Assembly: GCA_028284495.1 (NCBI GenBank)
Contig: JANQRP010000023.1
Span: 62,001-126,000, forward strand
DNA length: 64,000 bases
Reading direction: 5' to 3'
Source: Longimicrobiales bacterium
Lineage (GTDB): Bacteria > Gemmatimonadota > Gemmatimonadetes > Longimicrobiales > Gaopeijiaceae
Shown here: positions 8,479 to 17,495 of the stretch, piece by piece
How the letters are laid out: each line of letters opens with the position of its first letter
Numbering within the stretch: the first letter of the stretch is position 1
Translations under genes and position numbers: made by a program
The notes under the pieces: generated by a model
What the model saw: only the letters and a program-made list of their open reading frames with translations
Database searches by the model: none
Told to the model about the DNA's origin: nothing

Positions 8479-9656
8479 CGCGACGCAAGCGTTCGTTTCG
8501 GTGTTCGCAGGGTAACGGACGGGTTCAGGCCGGATAACGTTTCACGGTAGTCGTCGAACAGGCGGCGGAAGATGTCGTCCCAGCTGCGTCTCTCCGCCTC
8601 GGCCCTCGCCTCCACGGCGAGCCGTGCGCGGAGGGCGTCGTCCTCGACCAGGCGGAGGACGTGGTCCGCCAGCTCGGACGCGTTGCCGGGCTCGAAGAGG
8701 AATCCCGTGCGGCCGGGCACGACGGTGTCCATCACGCCCCCGCGTGCGGGAGCCACCACCGGTAGCCCGCTCGCCATCGCCTCGGTCACGACCTGCCCGA
8801 ACGTCTCGGTGTCACTCGGAAAGACGAACACGTCGGCGGAGGCGTAGTGCGCGGCCAGGTCCTCACCGGTCCGGTAGCCCGCGAAGTGTACGCCCGCGGG
8901 TGCGGAGCCCTTCAGATCGTCGAGCGCCGGCCCGCCGCCCACGAACACCAGCGCGACACGGCGGCTGGTACGACGACGCACCTCCGGCAGCGCCTCGAGC
9001 AGCAGGTCGATCCGCTTCTCGGGCGCGATCCGCCCGACATAGGCGAGCACGACGTCCGCGTCGGGCGCCATGGCGCGTCGTAGGGCTTCGGAGCGCCGCG
9101 CCGGAGAGAACAGCGCCGAGTCCACGCCCCGCCCCCAGATTCGCATCCGGTCGTGGAAGCCGCGGCTCAGGAGGTCGCGTCGCGTGGCCTCCGACGGGCA
9201 GAAGGTGAGGCGCGCGCCGCCGTGGAACCACCGGAGCAGCGCCCAGACGCGCCCCTCGAGCGCCCCCATCCCGTAGCCCCCCGCGTATTCCGCGAAGTTC
9301 GTGCAGTACGAGGAGACGAACGGAACGCCGTTCGCCGTTGCCCAACGTCGGCCGAGGAGTCCGATGCTCGCCTCGGTGGCCGAGTGGACGATGTCCGGCG
9401 CGAAGGCGCGGATCCGGGCACGGTTGGCGCGGCCGAGCCAGGGCCGGGCCGCCTTGAGCTCCCGGTAGAACGGAAGGGTCAGACCCGGGATGCGAACGTG
9501 CACGGTCGGTTCGTCCCGGTCCGCTCCGTCGATGTCGGGCGTGACGAGCAGCACCTCGTGGTCCGCTGCCGTGGCGTGATCGACGAGGAGCCCGAGCGCA
9601 CGGGCGACTCCGTTCAGCGTCGGGCGGAAGGTGTCGGTGAACAGCGCGATCCGCAT
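8475..9656 (-). CDS. GT4-family glycosyltransferase (MgtA/PimB-like)
   Basis: A retaining glycosyltransferase with the GT-B fold. It starts MRIALFTDTFRPTLNGVARA, typical of the alpha-mannosyltransferase/GDP-mannose-dependent group. The C-terminal half has VGRIAPEKRIDLLLEAL, DVFVFPSDTETFGQVVTEAMASGLPVV (the E-x7-E nucleotide-sugar motif region) and GFLFEPG. The start at 9656 is chosen because this is where homology begins and an AGGGTGA ribosome-binding-like sequence lies just upstream; a longer in-frame extension is Arg-rich and atypical. It probably glycosylates a lipid carrier; the sugar is unknown. Confidence 0.88.
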   Translation of the reverse strand: MRIALFTDTFRPTLNGVARALGLLVDHATAADHEVLLVTPDIDGADRDEPTVHVRIPGLTLPFYRELKAARPWLGRANRARIRAFAPDIVHSATEASIGLLGRRWATANGVPFVSSYCTNFAEYAGGYGMGALEGRVWALLRWFHGGARLTFCPSEATRRDLLSRGFHDRMRIWGRGVDSALFSPARRSEALRRAMAPDADVVLAYVGRIAPEKRIDLLLEALPEVRRRTSRRVALVFVGGGPALDDLKGSAPAGVHFAGYRTGEDLAAHYASADVFVFPSDTETFGQVVTEAMASGLPVVAPARGGVMDTVVPGRTGFLFEPGNASELADHVLRLVEDDALRARLAVEARAEAERRSWDDIFRRLFDDYRETLSGLNPSVTLRTPKRTLASR

Positions 9657-9667
9657 TCGGTCACCCT

Positions 9668-10618
9668 TCACGCAATGTCGGCCTCGGGAGCCGCTGTGGG
9701 CTCGACCGGCGCGCCGAGTTCGGCGAGGAACGCGAGACTCCTCTGGAGGCCGCCGTGCCACCGCTCGCCGAGGTCGGGTCGCCCCGTGTCGAGGTTCACG
9801 TTGGGGAGCGTCGCCGCGTCCGACCGAAACTCCTCGAGGAAGAGGTCGACGAACATCTCCTCCACGTCACGCACGGCATTGATCAGCCAGAGCGGTGGAG
9901 GGGCCGGCAGCAGATAGGCCAGACTGACCGAGCGCCGTCCCACGAAGCTACGGATGGCACGAACCGGCCCCGGTTCCGCGTGGTCCTGCGCGGCGTCGGA
10001 CGGCATCGCGGCGGCCGAGATGGCCGCCAGCCCCGCACCCTGCATGGCGCGGCGTCCGGCGAGCCGATGGGACTGAAGGACCAGATGCGCGTCGGGCGCG
10101 GCCCCGTAGGTCCGCTCGTAGGCACGGACGAGGAACGAGATCGACCTCCGTCCGAACACGGGGTCGACCCTGCCGCGGCGCATCTCGGGATAGCGCTCGG
10201 CATACAGCGCGTCGATCCCCGCCTCGACCCGGACGTGGGTCACGCGGTCGAAGTCGCCGTCGACGAAGTAGCGGGGAGAGCCGTAGTGCAGCTCTCCCAC
10301 GGCGCAGCCCACCAGCGGATGGACCATCATGTCGGCGAGGACATGGGTCGTCCACCCCCAGGCGAAGGCGCGCTGCCTCGGCGTCCGGGCGGACCGGACG
10401 AGGGCCCGCGTGAGCTCCGCCGGGCGCCACGTGTGCGCGAGGTCCGAGAGCGGCTCGTAGCCGCCGGGGAAGTAGCCCAGATCGGGCCCGATCGAGCCGT
10501 GCCGGAACGCGTTGACGGCTCCGCTGTCGTCCGTCCGGAACGGCGCGCCGGAGGGACGCCGATCCCAGTGGTCGAGAACCCGCTGGGCGAGTCGCAGGTG
10601 TACGTTGACGCTGGGCAC
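9668..10618 (-). CDS. zinc-dependent phospholipase C-like protein
   Basis: 316 residues resembling the zinc-dependent phospholipase C superfamily. The N-terminus MPSVNVHLRLAQRVL supplies an early His, followed by FRHGSIGPDLGYFPGGYEPLSDLAH and AWGWTTHVLADMMVHPLVG. This His/Asp-rich arrangement is expected to bind two or three zinc ions. No clear signal peptide is visible, so export is uncertain. It is the first gene of the minus-strand operon with the glycosyltransferase (11 bp gap) and the PAP2 phosphatase, which suggests a shared function in membrane lipid turnover. Confidence 0.7.
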   Translation of the reverse strand: MPSVNVHLRLAQRVLDHWDRRPSGAPFRTDDSGAVNAFRHGSIGPDLGYFPGGYEPLSDLAHTWRPAELTRALVRSARTPRQRAFAWGWTTHVLADMMVHPLVGCAVGELHYGSPRYFVDGDFDRVTHVRVEAGIDALYAERYPEMRRGRVDPVFGRRSISFLVRAYERTYGAAPDAHLVLQSHRLAGRRAMQGAGLAAISAAAMPSDAAQDHAEPGPVRAIRSFVGRRSVSLAYLLPAPPPLWLINAVRDVEEMFVDLFLEEFRSDAATLPNVNLDTGRPDLGERWHGGLQRSLAFLAELGAPVEPTAAPEADIA

Positions 10619-10762
10619 GGCCGGAAGTTCGGCGCGTCGGGCGACGAGCCGGCGACGGCCTCGTCAACGGCCGGTATCGATAGGGTACCGGCGTCGTGCG
10701 CGCGGCTCGGAGGGGTGCGCGGGATCGCCGGGGCCGGTGCCTACCCGCTATCTTCGATCGCC

Positions 10763-11440
10763 ATGACCCCCGCCCCTCACGCCGACTCGGCGCCCGCCGG
10801 TCGCTCCCCCGTCCACCCCGAACTGCACGACGTCGTGGAGCGCACGAGGGGACTCCAGCCCTGGCGCCGCGTCTTCCACGCGCTCAGTGGTCTGACGGTG
10901 GTGTTCGTGCCCGCTCTCATGGGGTGGACCCGGGGCACGGTGATCGCGCTGCTCGTGGGCGGCCTGTTCGCGCAGCTGGCACTCGACGTGGTCCGCCTGA
11001 GGTCGGTTCGAGTGAACCGCGCGTTCTTCACCATGCTGTCGGGCCTCGCGTCTCCCCGCGAAGCGCGGGGGATCGCCTCCTCCACCTGGTACACGCTCGG
11101 CGCGCTCGTCGCGTTCGTCCTCTACCCGCCCTCCATCGCGGCGGGGGCGGTGTTGCTGCTCGCGCTCGCCGACCCTGCGGCGGCCGTGGTCGGGCGACTC
11201 GCCGGCCGCCGGCCACTGGGGAAGGGGACCGTGGAAGGCACGACCACGTTCTGGCTCGTCGGATCCGCCGTCCTCGCACCGTTCGTCGGGTGGGGCCACG
11301 CCGTGCTCGCGGCGCTCGTCGCGGGCGTCGCGGAGATTCTTCCCGGACTCGTGGACGACAACCTCGTGATTCCGGTGGTCGCCGGGGCCGCCCTGGTGAT
11401 CAGCGGTGCCACGTCGATGCTGGCGGGATTCCCCTTCTGA
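10763..11440 (+). CDS. CTP-dependent diacylglycerol/polyprenol kinase-like membrane protein
   Basis: 225 residues with about six membrane segments, related to the Dgk1/SEC59/VTE5 branch of the phosphatidate cytidylyltransferase superfamily. These enzymes phosphorylate lipid alcohols such as diacylglycerol, dolichol or phytol with CTP. The hallmark LADPAAAVVGRLAGRRPLGKGTVEGTTTF and the later VAEILPGLVDDNLVIPV are clearly visible. The ATG at 10763 gives a short soluble N-terminus before the first membrane segment. The gene is divergent from the zinc phospholipase operon. The substrate is not determined. Confidence 0.8.
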   Translation: MTPAPHADSAPAGRSPVHPELHDVVERTRGLQPWRRVFHALSGLTVVFVPALMGWTRGTVIALLVGGLFAQLALDVVRLRSVRVNRAFFTMLSGLASPREARGIASSTWYTLGALVAFVLYPPSIAAGAVLLLALADPAAAVVGRLAGRRPLGKGTVEGTTTFWLVGSAVLAPFVGWGHAVLAALVAGVAEILPGLVDDNLVIPVVAGAALVISGATSMLAGFPF

Positions 11441-11621
11441 GTGGTCGCGGCGACCGGTCGCCCGACACCACTCTCGCGGAGCCGTCGGATCGCGGAACAA
11501 CGTTGGGCCTCGGGAGTTTCCCCCACCCCGGGTCGCGACGGACCCGCTCCCCGATTGCGACGGATCCATCGGGGCGCGAGCGTTGTAACAGGTGCTGGAA
11601 GGATCGTTCCGCCGAGGAGTC
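11441..11621. other. intergenic region upstream of the first metal-uptake cluster
   Basis: 181 bp containing imperfect GCGACGGA/CGGATC repeats. I found no copy of the 8-4-8, GTTGAGA or TTGATAG boxes that precede the other receptor genes, so this cluster may have a different control. A GAGGAG ribosome-binding-like sequence lies just before the ATG at 11622. Confidence 0.35.
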
Positions 11622-11936
11622 ATGTTCACACGCCGCGTCAGTGCGCGCCTGAGGTCCTGCCTCGGGCTGGCCGTCGCCGTCGGGTTGTCACTCGGCGTCG
11701 TGACGTCATCGATGCACGATCACGCCGCCGACCACGGGTCGGACGTGGCCGTGGAGATGTGCGTCTTCGCGGCGGGCACCTCCGCGGTGCTCGGCGACCT
11801 GGCGCCCGCGGACCTCAGTCCTCCCGACGAGATCACCTTCCGCGAGGCCTGCTTCGCCGACGCGGTCCCCACCCACCTGCTGCCGCTCCGTCCCGCGGCA
11901 CGCGGACCTCCGGTAGTCGCGAGTCACATGGGCTGA
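11622..11936 (+). CDS. small exported His/Cys-containing protein ahead of a metal receptor
   Basis: 104 residues with an N-terminal membrane or signal segment (LGLAVAVGLSLGVV). It is followed by a His-rich patch HDHAADH, two later cysteines (MCVFAAG and REACFADA) and a Pro-rich end with LPLRPAARGPPVV. This layout resembles small DUF2946-like proteins found before metal TBDRs, but I cannot confirm the family. It starts the run leading to an acidic lipoprotein and a ZnuD-like receptor. Metal binding by the HxHxxxH patch is an inference. An upstream in-frame ATG at 11592 would place extra residues before the signal. Confidence 0.5.
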   Translation: MFTRRVSARLRSCLGLAVAVGLSLGVVTSSMHDHAADHGSDVAVEMCVFAAGTSAVLGDLAPADLSPPDEITFREACFADAVPTHLLPLRPAARGPPVVASHMG

Positions 11937-12035
11937 AGCGTACGCCCGTAGTTCGCCGGCCCCGTGCCGGCCCGTCGGACGATGCGCCGTAGTTGGGATT
12001 TCGCGATTCAAACGATCTTTACCGGAGTATTCGAA

Positions 12036-12611
12036 GTGAACATTCGTACGCGCTCGATCGTGGGCTCCGCCCTCGTGCTTTCGACTGTCCTGGCCGCCTG
12101 CAACGACGATCCCACGGATCCCGACGGCAACGATCAGGAGCTCATCACCAGCGTCGAGCTTACGCTGACGCCGGTCGGCGGCGGTGCCGCCATCGTTTCC
12201 ACCATCAACGACCCGGACGGGTTCGGGCCCCAGGACCCCTCCGATCAGGACGCTGACATTGTCCTCACGCCGGGCGTGACCTACACCGGTTCGGTGAGGT
12301 TCCTCGACGAGCAGGATCCCGACGATGTCGAGGACGTCACGGAGGAGGTGCGTGACGAGGACGACGAGCACCGGGTCTTCTACACCGTCTTCGGCGGCGG
12401 CGCCATCGAGGTGCCTCTGGGCTCCCTGGACCTCGACCGGAACGGTGTGCCGCTCGGTCTGACCTTCCAGCTCGTGGTCGGCGCCGGGGCGGCTGGCGAC
12501 GGACAGCTCCGCGTGCTCCTCAGCCACTTCGACGACGAGCCGAAGGGCAACGGCCTGACGCCGAGCGACGAGACCGACGCCGACGTCACCTTCGACTTCT
12601 CCGTGACCTGA
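12036..12611 (+). CDS. acidic lipoprotein paired with a ZnuD-like receptor
   Basis: A 191-residue lipoprotein. The signal peptide ends with the lipobox STVLAAC, and the mature protein begins with a very acidic stretch (NDDPTDPDGNDQE). The body holds ITSVELTLTPVGGG, a TYTGSVRFLDEQDP repeat-like segment and EVRDEDDEHRVFYTVFGGG. This layout matches the lipoproteins labelled 'type 1 periplasmic binding fold superfamily' that sit directly before TBDRs in Bacteroidetes. It starts at GTG 12036 with CGGAG upstream and ends 5 bp before the receptor ATG. A surface metal-capture role is inferred from acidity and context. Confidence 0.7.
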   Translation: MNIRTRSIVGSALVLSTVLAACNDDPTDPDGNDQELITSVELTLTPVGGGAAIVSTINDPDGFGPQDPSDQDADIVLTPGVTYTGSVRFLDEQDPDDVEDVTEEVRDEDDEHRVFYTVFGGGAIEVPLGSLDLDRNGVPLGLTFQLVVGAGAAGDGQLRVLLSHFDDEPKGNGLTPSDETDADVTFDFSVT

Positions 12612-12616
12612 TCCCA

Positions 12617-14923
12617 ATGCAGCGCATTCTTTCGGCGCTGCTCTGCGTCGCGATCGCGCCCGGAGCCCTCGCCGCGCAGACGGCGAGGGTTTCGGGCGTG
12701 GTCGTCGATGCCCGCACGGCGAGTTCTCTCGCGGACGTGTGGATCGGACCCGATACGGCGCGGTCGGGCGTCCTCACCGACGGGCAGGGCAGGTTCGACA
12801 TCGACGTCGCCGTCGATGTCGACAGCCTCTACGCCCGCAGAATCGGCTACGGTCTCTCGCGGTTCGCCGTGCAACCGGCCGGGCAGACGATCAGGATCGA
12901 ACTCGTGCCGGCCGGCGTCGCGCTGTCCGGCATCGAGGTACGCGCCGATGAGGCCGACGCGCAGGCTCGGCTTCGGAGTGCACAGAGCATCGAGATGCTC
13001 GACGCAGCGCGGATCGACCGAGTCCGCGATCAGACGCTGGGGGGTACCGTCGAGGACGTGCCCGGGGTCGCGGTCATCCAGTACGGCCCGAGCATCGCGA
13101 AGCCGGTGGTACGGGGGCTGCACTCACAGCGCGTCGTGGTCTCCAGCTCCGGCGTGCGGCAGGAAGGCCAGCAGTGGGGCGGCGAGCACGCACCCGAGAT
13201 CGACGTCTTCGCGGCCGATCGGATCGAGATCATTCGCGGTCCGGGCGCGGTCGAACACGGGTCGGACGCGATGGGCGGCGTGGTGGTCGTGGAGCAGGCG
13301 CCGGTACCGACCGACCCCGTGTGGCGCGGTGAGATCGCCACGCAGATGTTCTCGAACAACCGCCAGGGCGCCATCTCCGCCGCTGCGGAGCGAGGTGCCC
13401 TCGACGTCCCCCTGCTCGGCGAAGTCGGGGCCCGGCTCCGGGTGACGGCACGGAGAGCGGGTGACGCTGCCTCGCCCGAGTTCAACCTCGCGAACACCGG
13501 GTTCAGCGAACTCAGCCTCTCGGGCGCCGTCGGCTGGACGGGAGCGACGACCCGCACCGAGGTTCTGCTCTCCCGGTACGGTACGCGGTTGGGCCTCTTC
13601 TCCGGCGCCCACGTGGGCAACTTCGACGACCTGCAGCGGGCCATCGAACGGGGCCCGCGCGAGACGGAGTTCGGGTATTCGATCGAAAATCCGCGCCAGG
13701 AAGTGACGCACGACAAGGTCCAGGTCCGCCACGAGAGGATGCTGGGAGATCGAGGCCGACTCGACCTTTCGTACGCCTTCCAGCTCAATCGCCGGCGCGA
13801 GTTCGACAACCACGGGCCTCTCGCGAATCGCGACGTCCCGGCCTTCGGACTGGATCTCTACACGCACACGATCGACGGCGCGTGGTCGGCCGATCGCGGA
13901 TCCGGCACGACGAGGCTGGGCGTGAGCGGGATGCGCCAGGGCAACATCAGCGTCGGGAAGGGCTTCCTGATCCCGCAATACCGGCTCTACACCGGCGGTG
14001 TCTGGGCCAGCGACCGTCGCGAGTTCGGTGACCTGACGGTCGAATCGGGTGTCCGCGTCGATACGCGATGGCAGCGGATCTTCCCGCCGCCGGACCGCGG
14101 CATCGACGTCGAGCAGACGACCGACACCTGGACCGACGTGGGCGGGGGCGTCGGACTGGCGTGGGAGTTCGCGTCCGACTGGTTCGTGGCCGCGAGCTGG
14201 GGACGAGCCTGGCGGGCGCCCAACGTCAACGAGCGCTTCAGCCAGGGCGTCCACCATGGCACGGCCCAGTACGAGCTCGGGGATGCGACCCTCCAGCAGG
14301 AGACCACGTCCAGCCTCGACGCGAGTCTCCGGCGAGACGGCGAACGCCTGTCGATGGAGGTGGCCGTCTTCAGGAACGCGATCGACAACTTCATCTACCT
14401 CCAGCCGCGGGAGCCCGTCCTCACGATTCGGGGGGCGTTCCCCGCCTTCGAGTACCGCCAGACCGAGGCACGGCTCGTGGGCGTGGAGCTGGACCTGGAG
14501 GCCCGGGCGACGGAGACGCTGGCGTTCTTCGCACAGGGCAGCCTGCTGCGGGGCGACAACCGGGCGCTCGACGAGCCGCTCTACGACATGCCCGCCGACC
14601 GGCTGCGCGTGGGCGTGCGGTGGGACGGCGAGGCCGGCGGGGGAGCGCTGTCGGCGGAAGCTTCGACGCTGCTGGTGCGGGAGCAGGATCGCGTCCCTTC
14701 GGAAACGATCTACGGGCTGCCCACCGACGGCTATCAGCTGCTCGACGTGGGGTTCGGGTGGTCGGGCGTCCGCATCGGCGGCCACGACGTCGATCTCTCG
14801 CTCGATGTGTCGAACCTCCTGGATCGGTCCTACCGCGACTATCTGAGTCGTTATCGGCTGTTCGTCGATGATCCGGGCCGAGACGTGGTTCTCCGGGTCG
14901 AGGTGCCGCTCGCCGGACGCTGA
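12617..14923 (+). CDS. TonB-dependent receptor, ZnuD-like
   Basis: A 768-residue outer-membrane TBDR with a signal peptide ending LAAQT. A carboxypeptidase-regulatory-like domain (about 24-95) is followed by a plug with VVRGLHSQRVVVSSSGVRQEG, HAPEID and ADRIEIIRGPGAVEHGSDAMGGVVVVE, then a 22-strand-type barrel ending in LRVEVPLAGR. The plug pattern (RGL...RV...DHA/EHAPEID...RIEVLRGPA...G..A.GGVV) resembles ZnuD zinc receptors more than siderophore receptors. The lipoprotein gene is 5 bp upstream. Zinc as substrate is an inference. No SBP or permease follows directly. Confidence 0.85.
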   Translation: MQRILSALLCVAIAPGALAAQTARVSGVVVDARTASSLADVWIGPDTARSGVLTDGQGRFDIDVAVDVDSLYARRIGYGLSRFAVQPAGQTIRIELVPAGVALSGIEVRADEADAQARLRSAQSIEMLDAARIDRVRDQTLGGTVEDVPGVAVIQYGPSIAKPVVRGLHSQRVVVSSSGVRQEGQQWGGEHAPEIDVFAADRIEIIRGPGAVEHGSDAMGGVVVVEQAPVPTDPVWRGEIATQMFSNNRQGAISAAAERGALDVPLLGEVGARLRVTARRAGDAASPEFNLANTGFSELSLSGAVGWTGATTRTEVLLSRYGTRLGLFSGAHVGNFDDLQRAIERGPRETEFGYSIENPRQEVTHDKVQVRHERMLGDRGRLDLSYAFQLNRRREFDNHGPLANRDVPAFGLDLYTHTIDGAWSADRGSGTTRLGVSGMRQGNISVGKGFLIPQYRLYTGGVWASDRREFGDLTVESGVRVDTRWQRIFPPPDRGIDVEQTTDTWTDVGGGVGLAWEFASDWFVAASWGRAWRAPNVNERFSQGVHHGTAQYELGDATLQQETTSSLDASLRRDGERLSMEVAVFRNAIDNFIYLQPREPVLTIRGAFPAFEYRQTEARLVGVELDLEARATETLAFFAQGSLLRGDNRALDEPLYDMPADRLRVGVRWDGEAGGGALSAEASTLLVREQDRVPSETIYGLPTDGYQLLDVGFGWSGVRIGGHDVDLSLDVSNLLDRSYRDYLSRYRLFVDDPGRDVVLRVEVPLAGR

Positions 14924-14935
14924 AGGACGTCGGTC

Positions 14936-14959
14936 CGGCGGCCCGGATCCGGGTCGCCG
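14936..14959 (+). terminator. near-perfect GC palindrome after the ZnuD-like receptor gene
   Basis: A 24-bp palindrome centred on CCCGGATCCGGG, 13 bp after the receptor stop codon, with one G-T wobble in the arms. There is no T tract, so it could be a factor-assisted terminator or 3'-end stabiliser rather than an intrinsic terminator. Confidence 0.45.
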
Positions 14960-14980
14960 AGCCCGCTTGACGGAGCCGTT

Positions 14981-15000
14981 GTTGAGAGGTAGTTCTCAAC
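14981..15000. promoter_or_regulatory. inverted-repeat operator GTTGAGA-N6-TCTCAAC (copy 1)
   Basis: GTTGAGA-GGTAGT-TCTCAAC: perfect 7-bp arms with a 6-bp spacer, ending 93 bp before the TBDR at 15094. The same arms with a different spacer recur at 28727-28746, ahead of another TBDR. It resembles TTGAGA...TCTCAA iron boxes of Fur-type regulators, but the spacing differs by one base from the classical 19-mer, so the regulator is unassigned. Confidence 0.7.
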
Positions 15001-15093
15001 CTTCGTGATTCCGGATTCTCGATTGCGGCGTCCCGATCGGAGCAGGTTTCGTCTGGCCTCCGGGGCGCGCGTCCATGGCACCGTCAGACACCC

Positions 15094-17495
15094 ATGCACA
15101 CCTCACGCACGTCCGTCGCGCTCGCGGCGATCACCGCAGTTCTCTCCACGGCGTCGCTCTCGCCGCTCGCGGCGCAGCAGGGCGCTTCGATCGACGGCAC
15201 GGTCGTCCGACCCGACGGAAGCCCCGCGCCGGCGGCGGTGGTGGCGATCGTCGATACCAACCTCCGCACCGTGGCGGGCGCGGACGGCAGCTTCCGGATC
15301 ACCGGCGTTCCATCCGGTAGCCAGACGCTCGCCGCCACGTATCTCGGACAGGAAGCCGGCGAGGCCGTCGTGACGGTCCCCGCGACCGGCTCCGTCCGGG
15401 TCGAGATCCGACTCGAGCCGTCATTCGCCATCGACGGCATCGTCGTTTCGGCGTCCCGAAACGCGAAGATCCTGCGGGACGTGCCTGCGGCGGTGAGCGT
15501 GGTCACGCCGAGGGAACTCGCGCGGCGGGCTCCCACGGTGCAGGGCGAGGAGCTCGCGGGTATCTCGAACGTGGCCGTCCGCGACAACTCCGAGGGGTTC
15601 TTCTCGTCAGTGCGGATCCGCGGCGTGCCGAACACCCATCAGAACAACGTGCTCCTCGCGCTCGTCGACGGGATCCCCTTCGTCACGGGGGTGACGAGGT
15701 GGACATCGAGCGGCTCGTTCCGGCGTCCGTGGTCGAGCGAATCGAGGTCGTGAAGGGTCCCAACTCTGCGCTCTACGGGAGGGGCGGCGTGTCGGGAACG
15801 ATCAACTACGTGACCCGTCCGGTGTTCGGGCAGTCGGGCCTCGAGGCGGGCCTTCAGCTGGGCTCGTTCGGTCACATTCGACCGTCGGGCACGCTTCACA
15901 TCCCCATCTCCGAGGGCCGGCATCAGCTGATGGTGAGCGCGCTCTACGAACAGAAGGACGGCGTGGTCGACGGAGCTCCGCGCGAGGCGTGGAATCTCTT
16001 CGTGAAGGACGAGCTCCTGCTGGGCGAGCGGACCCGGGTGACGCTTCTCGGCAACATCATGGACGTCGAGCAGGGTGCGTCGAATCACACCCCGTTCGAC
16101 GGCGATCTCGACGCCATCGTACCGATCGATCCTCGTCGGAACTTCCAGATTCCGAACGCGGGTGACGACCGGTTCGTGGCCTTCGCCAGCGGTCGGATCG
16201 AGCATCGGCTCCGGCCGGGACTCACCCTGTCGGGTACGGCACACGTGCGTCGCCACGAGACCTTCACGACGCTGGGGTTCGCCGACTCGTTCAGCGTCGA
16301 CCAGAACGCCTTCTTCTGGAACGGCTTCGTGTCGGACGAGAAGGACGACACCTGGTTCGTCGAGCCGCAGATCGAGTGGGACGCCGGCCGGGTCCGCGTG
16401 ACCGCGGGTGGGAGCTGGGAGGAAAAGTCCGGCACCGAGGCCAACCCGTGGACCGGAGAGAACGGCTTCCCGACGCCCGACTTCGAGTTCCTCTTCTACG
16501 TGCAGAAGGTGGACGCCACGACCGGGGAGCTGCTGAACGCCGACCGATTCGTGACGGACACGCTCAGCGCGTACGAGTACGACGGCTCGGTCGGGGCCGC
16601 GTACGCTCAGGTGGAGGTGGACCTCACGGAGCGTCTGCTCCTGACCGTCGGGGGACGCTACGACAGCTTCAACCGTGACCTGTCCACCCGCAGTCCGGTG
16701 TTCGGGGGTCCGGCGGAGACCATCGAGGGAGACGAAAGCCACTTTTCGCCGAAGGCGTCGCTCGCTGCCCGCGTGTCGGACGACGTGACGCTCTACGGCG
16801 CGTTCGGCGAGGGCTTCAACCCGGCCTTCGGGCCGCCCTTCGTCTTCTCGGGCCGCGACGAGGGCCTGAAGCCCGAGATCGCTCGGAACTACGAGTTCGG
16901 GGCGAAGGGCGATCTCGCGGGCGGTCGCCTCGGATTCGCCTTCGCCGCGTTCCGTCTGGACCGTGAGGACCTCCTGCTCACGCTGTTCGCGCCCGGCGGT
17001 GGCACCCAGTCGGTCAACGCCGGAGAACAGCGCAGCACCGGCTTCGAAGCGGATGTGATCGCGCGGCTTCCCGCCGGACTCACCGGCTCCGTCGCGTACG
17101 GCTACGTGAAGTCGGAGTGGATCGACAACCGCGTGGCGGACCCCTTCACCGACGAACTGATCGACTGGTCGGGCAACGAGGTGGCCGGCGTGCCGGCGCA
17201 TACGGGGTCGCTGTCGCTCGCGCGGGACTGGTCGGGCTTCTCGCTGTCGACGTGGTACGACTTCCGGTCGGACTACTTCGTGGACAACGACAACACCATC
17301 GAGGGGGGTGGCTTCGGCCTGCTGCACGCATCGGGGTCGTTCCGGCCCGAGGCGCTGCGGGGTGCGGAACTCCGTGTGACCGCGAAGAACCTCCTCGACG
17401 AGGAGTACTTCTACTACTTCGGTGGCTTTGCGGGTGTGGAAGGCTTCCGCGGCCGTCCGTTCGAGCTTCTGGCCGAGCTGCGCTACGCCTGGTGA
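15094..17495 (+). pseudogene. TonB-dependent receptor, frameshifted in a G run at 15687-15691
   Basis: This reads as one about 800-residue TBDR split by a single-base frameshift. The first part (15094 to about 15690) gives a signal peptide (LAAQQ), a carboxypeptidase-regulatory-like domain, a TonB-box region (GIVVSASR) and the plug start, up to LALVDGIPFVTG. The second part, in another frame, continues with VDIERLVPASVVERIEVVKGPNSALYG, GGVSGTINYVTRP and the whole barrel to ELRYAW. A sixth G would restore GGDEVDIERL across the join. It heads an operon with SBP, FecCD and FecE genes. It may be a true mutation or a homopolymer sequencing error; everything downstream looks intact. Confidence 0.85.

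Noticed and set aside
15687..15691. Phase-variable poly-G switch in the frameshifted receptor
   Set aside because: The tract is only five G long, much shorter than known slippage tracts; a sequencing error or simple mutation is more likely.
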